This document shows, piece after piece, positions 42,358 through 51,575 of a DNA stretch of 64,000 nucleotides. Position numbers and translations under genes: made by a program. Source of the stretch: Occallatibacter savannae (lineage in GTDB: Bacteria > Acidobacteriota > Terriglobia > Terriglobales > Acidobacteriaceae); NCBI RefSeq assembly GCF_003131205.1, contig NZ_QFFY01000006.1, positions 124,001 through 188,000 on the forward strand, given 5' to 3'. Under the pieces are notes generated by a model. The model was not told the origin of the DNA and did not search any database. It saw only the letters and a program-made list of their open reading frames with translations. Each line of letters starts with the position of its first letter. The stretch's first letter is position 1.

Positions 42358-42879
42358 ATGGATGCTGACGCCAAAGACGCTGAACTCGCCAGACGGGCGC
42401 AGTTAGGCGACCGCAACGCCTTCGGGACGCTCTATCAGCGCTACGCCCGTGTTGTGCACGGCATCCTGCTGGCTCGTTTGCCCTTTGCCGTAGTTGAGGA
42501 TCAATCGCAAGAAGTATTCATCACTGCCTTTCATCGACTTCGAGGGTTGCGAGATCCGGCTGCGTTCGGAGGATGGCTCTGTGCGATAGCCCGCACTCGT
42601 GCGAAAGAATTCTACCGAGGGGTCGTTATCGAAGAAGAGCTCAAAGAAGAGTTCGGAGCGACATGTGTCAACAGTTCAGCAGAATCGTCAGAGGCCCTAT
42701 CTGCACTCCGCTCGCTTCCGGAGACTTACCGTGAAACGTTAATGTTGCGTCTCGTCGAGGGTCTCACGGGACCAGAGATCGCCGCTCGCACCGGTATGAC
42801 GCACGGTTCCGTTCGTGTGAACCTTCACCGCGGAATGGAGCTGCTTCGTCGAGCGCTTCGCAAGGAGTTGCACTCATGA
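42358..42879 (+). CDS. ECF RNA polymerase sigma factor
   Basis: 173 residues. Region 2: AFGTLYQRYARVVHGILLARLPFAVVEDQSQEVFITAFHRLRGLRD, and region 4: LPETYRETLMLRLVEGLTGPEIAARTGMTHGSVRVNLHRGMELLRRAL. This is a compact ECF sigma, encoded in front of, and overlapping by 4 nt (ATGA), a membrane FecR-like protein. The pair forms a sigma/anti-sigma signalling unit in which a periplasmic signal relieves inhibition. Targets are unknown; the divergent dioxygenase/YceI unit is the nearest candidate. Confidence 0.93.
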   Translation: MDADAKDAELARRAQLGDRNAFGTLYQRYARVVHGILLARLPFAVVEDQSQEVFITAFHRLRGLRDPAAFGGWLCAIARTRAKEFYRGVVIEEELKEEFGATCVNSSAESSEALSALRSLPETYRETLMLRLVEGLTGPEIAARTGMTHGSVRVNLHRGMELLRRALRKELHS

Positions 42880-43889
42880 ACGACTATCTTTGGGATCGGA
42901 CCGGGCGCGACGCCGAGGTTGAGCAGATCGAGAACCTGCTCGCGCCCTACCGGCATATTGACCAGCAGTTGGAGTTCCGCGAACCACCTCTCAGTCCCGC
43001 GAAGTGGGCGTCTCGACGATACTATTTTGCCTCTGCAACAGCGGCGGTATTGATAATTGTTGCCGTGATCTCCTGGCACACTACATCTTCGAAGCAAAGG
43101 ATCACAGCAACTGCGATCATAGGAGCACCACGCATCGACGAAGTCCCAATGGCTTCTGCGTCTCTTGATGTAGGGAGTCGAATAGAGACCGGTTTCCTGG
43201 ACCGGGTACGTATTCAGGTAGGCGATATGGGGTGGGTCCAGGTCGAGCCCGATTCGATACTCAGGCTGATCGAGAATCGACCTGAGCGTCGGCGCTTTCG
43301 GCTTGAGCATGGCGAGATACTCGCTCGTATCAGCGCCCCACCAGCCGCGTTTATCGTAGAAACGCCTGTCGCGCGGGCGATCGATCTAGGGTGCACCTAT
43401 CATCTTCGATTTTCGCAGAGCGGCGAGGGTGCCATCGAGGTAACCGAAGGTTGGGTGGAAGTGGATCGAGGTTTTGAGCAAACGCTGGTCCCGGCCGGTG
43501 CATCAGCGAACTTTCGCCCTCGAGGGATCTCGCCATCATATATGCAGAAAACAAGTCCTGAATTTCGTGATGCGATGCTCGAATGGTGGGATTCCCCAAA
43601 TCCGAGCCTCCGGAGCACGGCGCTTGCTCGCCTGCTGTCGAGCGCAACCAAACAGGATGCTTATACTTTGCTCAACATGCTGCATCGTTCTCCGCCAGAG
43701 GACCGAGCGGGAATTTATGACCGACTCAATCAACTCGTTCCTGCTCCGCGTGAGGTCTCGCGAGCCGCCGTACTCGCGGGAGAAGCGAGGGCAGAAGACG
43801 CATGGTGGACTGTGGTCGAACGCGAACTTGGCCTCGGAAACATAAAGAAGAAAGGTCCTCTGCAGCTCAACCCCTACTGGCCTCAGTAG
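42876..43889 (+). CDS. FecR-like anti-sigma membrane protein
   Basis: 337 residues. A cytoplasmic N-terminus of about 50 residues precedes one membrane helix (YYFASATAAVLIIVAVISW), followed by a periplasmic FecR domain (SRIETGFLDRVRIQVGDMGWVQVEPDSILRLIE, LEHGEILARI, FIVETPVARAIDLGCTYHL, VTEGWVEV). The C-terminal 110 residues are alpha-helical and unusual for FecR. It overlaps the sigma gene by ATGA, so stoichiometric co-translation is expected. In FecIR systems the N-terminus sequesters or activates the sigma. There is no adjacent TonB-dependent receptor, so the periplasmic trigger is unknown. Confidence 0.88.
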   Translation: MNDYLWDRTGRDAEVEQIENLLAPYRHIDQQLEFREPPLSPAKWASRRYYFASATAAVLIIVAVISWHTTSSKQRITATAIIGAPRIDEVPMASASLDVGSRIETGFLDRVRIQVGDMGWVQVEPDSILRLIENRPERRRFRLEHGEILARISAPPAAFIVETPVARAIDLGCTYHLRFSQSGEGAIEVTEGWVEVDRGFEQTLVPAGASANFRPRGISPSYMQKTSPEFRDAMLEWWDSPNPSLRSTALARLLSSATKQDAYTLLNMLHRSPPEDRAGIYDRLNQLVPAPREVSRAAVLAGEARAEDAWWTVVERELGLGNIKKKGPLQLNPYWPQ

Positions 43890-44198
43890 CGTCGAAGTGC
43901 TCTCCGGAACTGTCTGCAGTTCTGTCGCACGGAACGAGACAAGTTAACTGGTTCAGAGTCGGAGCCGTTGCGGGGTGAGACTTCCTGCATGTCTAACAAT
44001 GTGATTTAGAGTCAGACCTCGGGCGTTGCATGCTTGTACGTGAGCACCGTTCTCGGTTTGAACGCATGTCGATCGTCCAGCCAGCTTGATTTTACAGAGA
44101 AGGTACGGAGAAGCCTCGGGCGAAAAAGGACTATGCGCCTGCGCGAACATGCTCATAGAATTCGTAGCAAACGCATATCAATGCTGAGGGGGGTTGAG
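43890..44198. other. Spacer without recognised features
   Basis: I see no gene, repeat or clear promoter in these 309 bp. An open frame continues upstream of the H1-like start at 44199 to 44034, but its composition is unlike the Lys/Ala-rich product. Confidence 0.4.
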
Positions 44199-44528
44199 GT
44201 GGCAAAGAAAACGATCGTGGAGAAAGCCGCGGAGAAGGTCGGATATGGAATGGCAATGGCAGAAGACCTGGCAGGCTCTGTCAAGGCAGCTGTGAGTGCC
44301 GCTGTGACGACTCTTACAGAATCGCCTGATAAGGGACATGCGAACAAAGCTTCGGAAAAGCCTGCTAAGCGAGCAGTCGCGCAAAGAGGCAGGAAGAGAC
44401 CGTTCACGAAGCCCTCCGCTAAGAAGGCTTCCGCGAAGAAGACGTCGCCAGCCAAAAAGACATCGGCAAAGAAAGCGACCAAGAAATCCGTGAAGACTTC
44501 TGCAAAGAAGGCTGTTAAGCGGCGGTAA
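44199..44528 (+). CDS. Histone H1-like lysine-rich DNA-binding protein
   Basis: About 109 residues from GTG 44199 (GAGGGGGG 5 nt upstream); an ATG at 44181 is a possible alternative. The N-terminal 50 residues form an amphipathic Ala-rich helix (VEKAAEKVGYGMAMAEDLAGSV). From there to the end it is a tandem of (A)KK(A/T/S) repeats such as SAKKASAKKTSPAKKTSAKK. Such AlgP/Hc1-like tails bind DNA non-specifically and shape the nucleoid. It is a single-gene unit between the FecR gene and the convergent methyltransferase. Lys-rich sequence bias can mislead, so the fold of the N-terminus is uncertain. Confidence 0.75.
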   Translation: MAKKTIVEKAAEKVGYGMAMAEDLAGSVKAAVSAAVTTLTESPDKGHANKASEKPAKRAVAQRGRKRPFTKPSAKKASAKKTSPAKKTSAKKATKKSVKTSAKKAVKRR

Positions 44529-44610
44529 GTCGAAGGTCGGCAATTCGCTTCCTATAAATCCCTCGGAAGTTCTCGCTCCGCAAGTCCCCCCTTTCCGCGC
44601 GTTGCTGCTC

Positions 44611-45648
44611 TCAGCTACGTGCTGTCGCTTCGACGATTGAATAAGGACTGTAAGTAGGAATCAGGCGGGAGAGCGACCACCCGGATGCCGAGAACAGGCG
44701 CTCAAATTCTGCTGGTGTCCTTTCGCGTCCGCCAGTGAGGACCATCATGTTAATGTCGATGTGATTGCCGAAATGATTGCCCTTTCCGTTGGCCCAGGCA
44801 TTCTCATCCGGTAAAACGGTCTCAATCACCAACAACTTGGCCGAATCTGGCGCGGCTTGGCGGATTTGCTGCAGAATCTGCGTTGAGTGCGCATCGGTCC
44901 AGTCGTGCAGAACCTCCATCAGCAGATATCCGTCGCAGCGCGGCAAAGGACCCCGAAAGAAGTCGCCCCCCTGTGCACTTAACCTGTGTGCGATTGACTC
45001 ATCCAGCTTCACACGTTCGATCACATGCGGTTGGTCAAAGAGAATACCGCGAGTCTGCTCTGACGACCTGAGAATCGCTTCTACCAGGTGCCCCTGGCCG
45101 CCGCCTATGTCGGCAATCGCGCGAAAAACTGAAAAATCGTAGGCCGCAACCACTGGAGGAATTGCGCTTTGTGCCTTCGACCTCATTCCCGCGTCGAAGG
45201 TCTCCAATTCCTGAGGATGAGCCTTGAAGTAACCGAAGATGTCGTCCACCGCAGGCTTGCCAGTGCGCACCACCTGCTCCAGAGCTCCCCAGCTCTGCCA
45301 AAAGACAGGAAGTCCCACCAGCTGAACGTAGGCACGCATCGACTGTGGGTGGTCAGCCCGCAATGCGCGTGAAAGAACATTGTGAACATATTTGTCGTCC
45401 CGGCGGTCGAAAACGCCGTGAGAAGCGACCAGCCGGAGCAGACGGTCCAAGGAATCGGCGTCAGCACCAACTTTGTCAGCAAGAAATGCAGCTGACCGTG
45501 GCTCATCATCGAGTACATCCGCCACCTGAAGGTCGGCCACGACGTGCAACGCTCGGGGCAACCAATACCCGGCGGATATCTCGATAAGCTTCATCGGCGA
45601 CTCGGTCTCACCGGTCTTTGCCACTGTTCGATCTGAAGACAATTCCAT
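44611..45648 (-). CDS. SAM-dependent O-methyltransferase (plant-OMT/CrtF-like)
   Basis: About 345 residues from the ATG at 45648, with AGGAGGG 5 nt upstream; the frame runs on to 45837. The N-terminal dimerisation winged helix (PRALHVVADLQVADVLDDEPRSAAFLADKVGADADSLDRLLRLVAS) is followed by the AdoMet domain: VFRAIADIGGGQGHLVEAIL, then DFFRGPLPRCDGYLLMEVLHDWTDAH and LLVIETVLP. This is the layout of small-molecule O-methyltransferases such as hydroxyneurosporene or polyketide OMTs. Catalytic His in HDW is visible. It is divergent from the PadR gene, whose operator could also control it. Substrate unknown. Confidence 0.88.
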   Translation of the reverse strand: MELSSDRTVAKTGETESPMKLIEISAGYWLPRALHVVADLQVADVLDDEPRSAAFLADKVGADADSLDRLLRLVASHGVFDRRDDKYVHNVLSRALRADHPQSMRAYVQLVGLPVFWQSWGALEQVVRTGKPAVDDIFGYFKAHPQELETFDAGMRSKAQSAIPPVVAAYDFSVFRAIADIGGGQGHLVEAILRSSEQTRGILFDQPHVIERVKLDESIAHRLSAQGGDFFRGPLPRCDGYLLMEVLHDWTDAHSTQILQQIRQAAPDSAKLLVIETVLPDENAWANGKGNHFGNHIDINMMVLTGGRERTPAEFERLFSASGWSLSRLIPTYSPYSIVEATARS

Positions 45649-45784
45649 GGGCACCCTCCTAGGTCCGAGCATAGTACTACCCGTCGCTGGCCCCTGGCGA
45701 CCAAATCGCTCGTAATCGCGGGATCTTGTTCGCCTGAGGGTCACCGCGCAATCGGTTCGCTTGCCAATCGAGTCTTCAGTGTTG

Positions 45785-45805
45785 TATATGTGTGTCTCAC
45801 ATATA
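45785..45805. promoter_or_regulatory. PadR-type operator TATATGTG-N5-CACATATA
   Basis: Perfect 8-bp arms at 45785-45792 and 45798-45805, separated by TGTCT. The ATGTG/CACAT core is the typical PadR-family binding pattern. It lies 13 bp upstream of the TTG start of the PadR gene and in the divergent region before the methyltransferase, so autoregulation is expected. Confidence 0.8.
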
Positions 45806-45817
45806 TGGAGGACACAG

Positions 45818-46150
45818 TTGTCCAACGCTGAATTCAAAAAGGGCAGTGCCGAGATGCTTGTTCTGAGCGTGCTAGAAGTTCGCGACCGTCATGGATACGA
45901 CATTTGCAAGCGAATCGAGCAGCTGTCTGCGGGCGAACTTGCGTTTAACGTGGCGACCTTCTACCCGCTCCTATACAAACTGGAGGAGCGTGGATTGATT
46001 CAGGGTCGATGGCTAGAAAAGGCTGGGGAACGTCGACGGCGCTTTTACAAGATCACAGCGCAGGGACGTAGAGCCTTGCTCCAGCATAGATTGGCCTTCG
46101 ATAGGTTTGTTGCAGCGGTAGCGCAGGTTCTGGGAGGCGAGAATGCCTGA
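45818..46150 (+). CDS. PadR-family transcriptional regulator
   Basis: 110 residues from TTG 45818, with GGAGGA 5 nt upstream; this gives the usual start of the family (SNAEFKKGSAEMLVLSVLE). The winged helix continues VRDRHGYDICKRIEQL and FYPLLYKLEERGLIQGRW, with wing RRRRFYKITAQGRRAL. PadR repressors of this type precede ADOP permease genes in Acidobacteria. The gene overlaps the permease by 8 bp and has a perfect PadR-like palindrome 13 bp upstream. Ligand unknown. A longer reading frame to 45761 is possible but lacks a ribosome site. Confidence 0.92.
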   Translation: MSNAEFKKGSAEMLVLSVLEVRDRHGYDICKRIEQLSAGELAFNVATFYPLLYKLEERGLIQGRWLEKAGERRRRFYKITAQGRRALLQHRLAFDRFVAAVAQVLGGENA

Positions 46151-48908
46151 CTGGAAGCTCTACATTGTCAAATACCTCGAGAACACTAAGATGTCCGCAG
46201 GACGGGACGCAGAGCTTGTCGAGGAGCTCTCGGAACACCTTGAATTGCGCTATCAGGACGCCCTCGCATCTGGGACGGATCCGGAAACTGCTGAGCGCAC
46301 GACTGCAAATGAACTCGAAGGCGAGGAGCTTCGTCAGCAGGTGCGCCGAATCGAAGAGCGCTCAACTCCGCAGCCGTCTCCCCCCATACTGAAAGCCGGT
46401 GTCCGCTCAACGCTCCGATCTCTGAGCTACGATCTTCGCTATGCGTTGCGAGGATTGAGGCTTGCACCTGCGTTTACTGCGACTGCTCTGCTTTCGCTCG
46501 CGCTCGGCATTGGGGCCAACACAGCTATATTTCAGATCTTCGAAGCCCTTCGTCTCCGTCCAATTCCCGTTCGTAGCCCTCAGGAATTGATGGAAATCCA
46601 CATGATCGAAATGAGCGGCGCGCGGGGAAGCTTCTACGCCAGTCGCCCAGTTCTAACAGATCCACAATGGCAGACATTGCGCCGCCAGACTCTCGGCGTG
46701 GACGGACTGTTTGCCTGGTATCGAGACCAATTCAATGTAGCTGGTTCTGGAGAGGCTCATCTCGTCGAGGGCATCGAGGTGAGTGGATCCTATTTTTCTT
46801 CGCTTGGAGTTCAACCAGTTCTCGGACGACTGATCGCCACCAGCGACGATACGCCGGGCTGCGGGAATCCCGTAGCGGTTCTGAGTCACCGTTATTGGAA
46901 GTCCGCATTTGGCGGAGCGGCAAACATCGTCGGCCGTCGGATCACACTGGAGAAGCACGCTTTCCAAGTTATAGGAGTGGCAGCATCCGGGTTTTCGGGA
47001 CTGGAAGTTGGACGAGGCTTCGACGTTGCGGTCCCGCTTTGTGCTGAACCGATGCTGATGGGAGAGTACAACCGGTTAAACTCAGGCCGCGACTGGTGGC
47101 TGACTGTAATGGGTCGCCTCAAGCCGGGTACAACGACTGAGCAACTGAACTCCCAGTTGCTGTCCCTTTCTCCCGGCCTTTTCAGCTCCACCGTGCCTCC
47201 GAACTATCCCCCTGATGCTGTGCCCGCATATCGCAGTTCCAAGCTGGCCGCTTACCCAGCGGCATCTGGCGTAAGTATTCTTAGACGGGACTACTCAGGG
47301 CCTTTGACCTTCCTGTTATGCATGGCCGTTCTGGTAATGCTGATCGCCTGCGCCAACCTTGCCAACTTGCTCTTGGTCCGTGCAGCCGTGAGGGAACGAG
47401 AGTTTTCCATTCGTTTGGCTCTTGGCGCAAGTCGAGTTCGTCTGATTCGGCAGCTGTTGGCCGAAGGCGCTCTGCTTGCTGCCGGCGGTGCGGCTTTGGG
47501 GATGTGTCTCGCCCCGCTCCTGAGCCAGTACCTGGTCTCCTTTCTACGGACACGCTCGCTGGCCGTTTTCCTCGACGTCCGTCCCGACTACCGTGTGCTC
47601 CTGTTTACGATCGCGCTAGCCACCCTCACCTGCTTACTGTTCGCTCTCATGCCGGCGATTCGGGGATCGCAAGCCGACCCCGGTTCTGCTCTCAAGAGTT
47701 CGGGCCGGGGATTAGTTGGGACACGGCATCGTTTCCGCACAAGAAAATTGTTGGCGGCAACACAAATGGCGCTTTCGACGGTTTTGGTGATCGCAGCGCT
47801 CCTTTTCACAAAGAGCCTGGTAAATCTGTTTCGGGTGAATCTTGGATTCGATCAAAGTGGCATTTTGCTCGCGAATCTTGATGCAAGCTCAGCGAAGCTG
47901 CCCAAGCAACAACGTCTCGCGTTTCGGCGCGCACTTATCGAAAGGCTCAAGGCAGAACCCGGCATCGAGAACGCGACTGAGACGGTGATCAGGCCCCTCA
48001 GCGGAGGTGGCTGGGATGACGCTGTGTGGGTCGAGAGCAAGGGTCGCAGCGATGAAAAGGATTGTTGGTTCAATCGGGTGGGACCGGAGTTCTTCGCTAC
48101 GATGCGCATCCCGCTAGTGTCCGGTCGGACATTCCTCGCTTCGGATACGGTGAATTCTCCTCCAGTCGCCATCGTGAATCAGGCTTTCGTTCGAATGCAC
48201 CTGGGATCGGAAGAACCAATCGGCAAAATCGTGAACGTTGCGACGACGCCAACTTCTCCCCAACAGCGTTATTCGATCGTTGGGGTCGTACGGGATGCGA
48301 AGTATCGGAGTCTGAAAGAAGAAAATCTCCCGCAGATGTTCCTTGCAACTTCTCAGGACGAGGATCCATCGCAATTCACTCGCATCCTTATCCGCTCGAG
48401 GCTGGGCGCCGCGGAATCGATCCGGGAAACGAATCGTGTGCTGTCGGAGGCAGCTCCCCAAGCCGTGATCGTCTACAGCAATCTCCCAGAGGAAGTCAAA
48501 GAGAGCCTGGTTCGCGAACGCCTGATGGCCATGCTCTCAGTCCTGTTCGGCATTCTAGCGACGGTTCTGGCCACGATAGGACTCTATGGCGTGCTTTCCT
48601 ATATGCTCACACGTCGTATCAACGAGATCGGAATCCGAATCGCCTTAGGTGCTGGAAGACGTTCCGTGCTGCGCTTGATCCTGAATGAGGCGACCGGTCT
48701 CGTTGCGCTTGGCGTCACCGTAGGAATCGCGCTCGCATTGCTGCTCGGAAGACTCGTATCCGCTCTGCTATTCGGCATGACCCCTCACGATCCCATGGCG
48801 ATATTCGTCGGCTGCGCCGTACTGGCCGCAATCGCGATGGCCGCGGCAACTGTTCCAGCAATCCGCGCAACAAGATTGGATCCTATTGCAGCTTTGCGAC
48901 AAGAGTGA
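46143..48908 (+). CDS. ADOP-type MacB/FtsX permease
   Basis: 921 residues. A soluble N-terminal segment (about 90 residues, EELSEHLELRYQDAL) precedes SLSYDLRYALRGLRLAPAFTATALLSLALGIGANTAIFQI, the first membrane helix. It contains two MacB periplasmic core/FtsX modules: the first helices are near residue 400 (FLLCMAVLVMLIACANLANLLLV) and the second set is near 790-880 (ATIGLYGVLSYMLTRRINEIGIRIALGAGR). This duplicated orphan permease has no linked ATPase, a hallmark of ADOP proteins. They probably form mechanotransmission or efflux modules. Translation is coupled to PadR by an 8-bp overlap. Confidence 0.92.
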   Translation: MPDWKLYIVKYLENTKMSAGRDAELVEELSEHLELRYQDALASGTDPETAERTTANELEGEELRQQVRRIEERSTPQPSPPILKAGVRSTLRSLSYDLRYALRGLRLAPAFTATALLSLALGIGANTAIFQIFEALRLRPIPVRSPQELMEIHMIEMSGARGSFYASRPVLTDPQWQTLRRQTLGVDGLFAWYRDQFNVAGSGEAHLVEGIEVSGSYFSSLGVQPVLGRLIATSDDTPGCGNPVAVLSHRYWKSAFGGAANIVGRRITLEKHAFQVIGVAASGFSGLEVGRGFDVAVPLCAEPMLMGEYNRLNSGRDWWLTVMGRLKPGTTTEQLNSQLLSLSPGLFSSTVPPNYPPDAVPAYRSSKLAAYPAASGVSILRRDYSGPLTFLLCMAVLVMLIACANLANLLLVRAAVREREFSIRLALGASRVRLIRQLLAEGALLAAGGAALGMCLAPLLSQYLVSFLRTRSLAVFLDVRPDYRVLLFTIALATLTCLLFALMPAIRGSQADPGSALKSSGRGLVGTRHRFRTRKLLAATQMALSTVLVIAALLFTKSLVNLFRVNLGFDQSGILLANLDASSAKLPKQQRLAFRRALIERLKAEPGIENATETVIRPLSGGGWDDAVWVESKGRSDEKDCWFNRVGPEFFATMRIPLVSGRTFLASDTVNSPPVAIVNQAFVRMHLGSEEPIGKIVNVATTPTSPQQRYSIVGVVRDAKYRSLKEENLPQMFLATSQDEDPSQFTRILIRSRLGAAESIRETNRVLSEAAPQAVIVYSNLPEEVKESLVRERLMAMLSVLFGILATVLATIGLYGVLSYMLTRRINEIGIRIALGAGRRSVLRLILNEATGLVALGVTVGIALALLLGRLVSALLFGMTPHDPMAIFVGCAVLAAIAMAAATVPAIRATRLDPIAALRQE

Positions 48909-49086
48909 CTTGCGTAGGAATTTAACCGTAAGTGCGTGTACTCACGGTTCCACAGGCTAACAGGACTATTCGAACCGGGCGAGCATTTGAAGTGTCAATC
49001 AGTAGCGAGGTTGTCCGGGCAAGGGAATTGCGGCAACCAAGTGCCGGGTCTAGGCAGTCAGTTGTTTCTTCCTAGGAGTTCATCTT

Positions 49087-49161
49087 ATGAATCCGGCAGC
49101 GGTTAGGGCAGAAGTCGTTAGGGCAGAGGACGTGAGAGCACTTAGGCACAACTGCCAATAG
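49087..49161 (+). CDS. Possible 24-codon small protein
   Basis: ATG 49087 follows AGGAG by 8 nt and is read as MNPAAVRAEVVRAEDVRALRHNCQ-stop, with a VRAE repeat caused by a short tandem GTTAGGGCAGA duplication. It lies between the convergent ADOP gene and the histidine kinase. Nothing else supports translation. Confidence 0.3.
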   Translation: MNPAAVRAEVVRAEDVRALRHNCQ

Positions 49162-49192
49162 CATTGGTGCTTGGCTAAGCTCAGTAAAGCGG

Positions 49193-51571
49193 TCAGGACT
49201 CAACTAATTTTGGCTTCACGTCACCTGGCAGAAAGACTGTGAAGGCAGTGCCGGACTTGCCTGGGACTCTCGAAGATTTGAACCTGAGAGTTCCGTTGTG
49301 CCTCTCGACAATCCCCTTGGCTATCCAGAGACCCAACCCTGTTCCCACATCCTTATTTGTGGTGAAGAACGGCTCAAAAAGTTTTGACCGGTGTTCAGGA
49401 GCGATGCCGCTCCCCGAATCGGCGATCGTCATTCGAACGCCGGATCGCGATGTTTCGTCCCAGGCATGACCCGCCGAGACTCGAACTCGGATCGTTCCGC
49501 CACCAAAAATCGCATCAATGCTATTGCTCAATAAATTCGCAATAACTTGCCGGATTTCTCCTTCAATTGCAAGAATTGTTGGATCGCTCCGGATTTCAAC
49601 TCTGAGATCGATTGACCGGTTTCTGGCCTTCGAGGCAAATGCGGTGACGAGAGGCTCGACAATATTGCCAATCCTTAGCGGCTTCGCCCCGCTCTTCTCT
49701 CGGTAGAATCCAAGCGTCTGTTTGCTAAGAAGGGCAACACGCCCCAGTTCTTCATCTGCCTGGGCGAGAAGGGACTGGATCATTTTCGGATCACTAGAAG
49801 AGCGCGCTAGGTAGAGCAGATTCGTCACGGCTTCAAGCGGGTTGTTGATCTCGTGGGCCACCGTAGCAGCTAGCTTGCCCACGGAAGCCAATCGCTCCGT
49901 CATCCGAAGGGCATGCTCCGTCTGCTTTTTCTGAGTGATGTCACGAACGATCTTTGAAGCTCCAAAAATCTGACCCGCTTCATCGCGAATGGGAGAAATT
50001 GTCAGCTCGACATCAATCCGCCTGCCGTCTTTAGCGAGCCGTACCGTTTCGAAGTGCTCGATCCGCTCACCGCGGGCGATCGTCGCCAGGATACGGTCCT
50101 CTTCTTCCTGCAATTCGGGCGGAATAATTTGTCGTATAGGCTGGCCGATCATTTCCTGTGCAGAATAGCCAAATAGACGCTCCGCCCCCGGATTCCAACT
50201 CGTCACAATTCCATGGAGGTCTTTGCTGGCGATCGCATCATCCGACGACTCGACGATCGCAGCGAGATGGCGTCGCGCCTCTTCTGCAGTTTTTCGTGAA
50301 GTGATATCGATGTTAATTCCTGCGACTCGGGCCGGTACTCCAGATTCGTCTTTGAAGGTTTGCCACCGTCCCAGGATCCAATGAATGCTACCGTCGGGCC
50401 AAGTGGTGCGCCATTCGGCCTGTGCAGGAACACCGGTCCTAAGCGCTAGATTGACGTCTTCAAGAACCTTCGATCTGTCCTCGGGATGAACCAGTTGTTC
50501 GAAATCATTCTGCGTCCGCCCGAAAGTTCCAGGATCCAATCCGTACATTGCCTCGAGTTCTGGAGTCCAGCGGTTTTCGTTCGTTCGGAGATCCCACTCG
50601 AATGTGCCGATTGCCGCAGCTTGCTGGGCCAAACGCAAGCGTTGTTCGTTTTCAACGAGCGCTTGTTCGACCCGCTTTCGATGCGTTATGTCAGTAAGTG
50701 TTAAAACGCATCCTGCGACACTCGAGGCTGCCTTAATCCGACCCGAACTCAGCAGCAAAGTGCATACCGTCCCGTCACTGAGCCGAAGTTGGACCTCCTT
50801 TGCTCTGATTGAGGCGTTCAAAGCGGAAATGACGGAGAATTCTTCAGCGGGATCTCCCTCTGTCGTGGTCAACGAGAAAGCCTGATCGAAGTGCTCAAAT
50901 TGCGGATTACATTCACACAAACGCTTCAGGGCGGCGTTCGACGCGATAATTCTACCCGTCTCGTCGCAGACTGCTATGGCCTCCGCCGAACTCTCGAGGA
51001 TGGAACTCGCCAGCTTTCCCTCTGAAACCATTCTTTCCCATTTCTTGGTTTCGGTGAGATCGGTCACGATCATACATAGAGCAATGGGCCCATCCATCCT
51101 CATTTCGTTTACCGAAAGTTGTACAGGGATGAGTTGTCCGCCTGAACGTAGCTCAATCTCGGCTTTGACGGGAGTTCCGTTCAACGCGCGACGCGCAAGA
51201 GCCTCCATCGTATCTACGGCTGACGGATCGAGCAGATTTACAAAGCGCTGACCAATCATCTGTTCCAAAGAAAGGCTCATCAGGTCGGCAAGATGCTGGT
51301 TGCAATAGAGGATTGTTCCATCGAGCGTCAGGGTGGCAGCGCCTTCATTGATTGCTTCAACGAGTGCTCGATACGCGTGCTCTGCGCCGCGGAGCGTGAA
51401 GACCTGTTCGCCCTTAGGTCCTGAGACAACCACCGCGTCGACTTCACCCGACCGGATCGCTGAGATGAGATCGTGCGCTTCTGAGAGCTTTTCTTCCGTT
51501 TCCGCCAATCTAGTACGGAGAGATTCCATCTCCTCAATCACTCTCTCGCTTTGTAGATCCCTGGAATGCAT
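49193..51571 (-). CDS. Multi-PAS sensor histidine kinase of the kai operon
   Basis: 792 residues. After an N-terminal coiled coil (MESLRTRLAETEEKLSEAHDLI) come four PAS-like units (around residues 60-180, 190-300, 310-430 and 430-550; LAAIVESSDDAIASKDLHGIVTSWNPGAERLFGYSAQEMIG is the last). HisKA follows with the phosphorylation site in VAHEINNPLE (about His572) and a HATPase domain with NLLSNSIDAI, DSGSGIAP and GTGLGLWIAKGIVE. No membrane helices, so cytoplasmic. It starts 4 bp after the second kaiB, last gene of the kaiC-kaiB-kaiB operon, and may convey the KaiC state as SasA does; no KaiB-like sensor domain is visible in it. Confidence 0.92.
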   Translation of the reverse strand: MHSRDLQSERVIEEMESLRTRLAETEEKLSEAHDLISAIRSGEVDAVVVSGPKGEQVFTLRGAEHAYRALVEAINEGAATLTLDGTILYCNQHLADLMSLSLEQMIGQRFVNLLDPSAVDTMEALARRALNGTPVKAEIELRSGGQLIPVQLSVNEMRMDGPIALCMIVTDLTETKKWERMVSEGKLASSILESSAEAIAVCDETGRIIASNAALKRLCECNPQFEHFDQAFSLTTTEGDPAEEFSVISALNASIRAKEVQLRLSDGTVCTLLLSSGRIKAASSVAGCVLTLTDITHRKRVEQALVENEQRLRLAQQAAAIGTFEWDLRTNENRWTPELEAMYGLDPGTFGRTQNDFEQLVHPEDRSKVLEDVNLALRTGVPAQAEWRTTWPDGSIHWILGRWQTFKDESGVPARVAGINIDITSRKTAEEARRHLAAIVESSDDAIASKDLHGIVTSWNPGAERLFGYSAQEMIGQPIRQIIPPELQEEEDRILATIARGERIEHFETVRLAKDGRRIDVELTISPIRDEAGQIFGASKIVRDITQKKQTEHALRMTERLASVGKLAATVAHEINNPLEAVTNLLYLARSSSDPKMIQSLLAQADEELGRVALLSKQTLGFYREKSGAKPLRIGNIVEPLVTAFASKARNRSIDLRVEIRSDPTILAIEGEIRQVIANLLSNSIDAIFGGGTIRVRVSAGHAWDETSRSGVRMTIADSGSGIAPEHRSKLFEPFFTTNKDVGTGLGLWIAKGIVERHNGTLRFKSSRVPGKSGTAFTVFLPGDVKPKLVES

Positions 51572-51575
51572 GGCC

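Noticed and set aside
49193..51571. The kinase as a SasA homologue
   Set aside because: SasA has an N-terminal KaiB-like domain; this kinase begins with a coiled coil and PAS domains, so only a functional analogy is possible.
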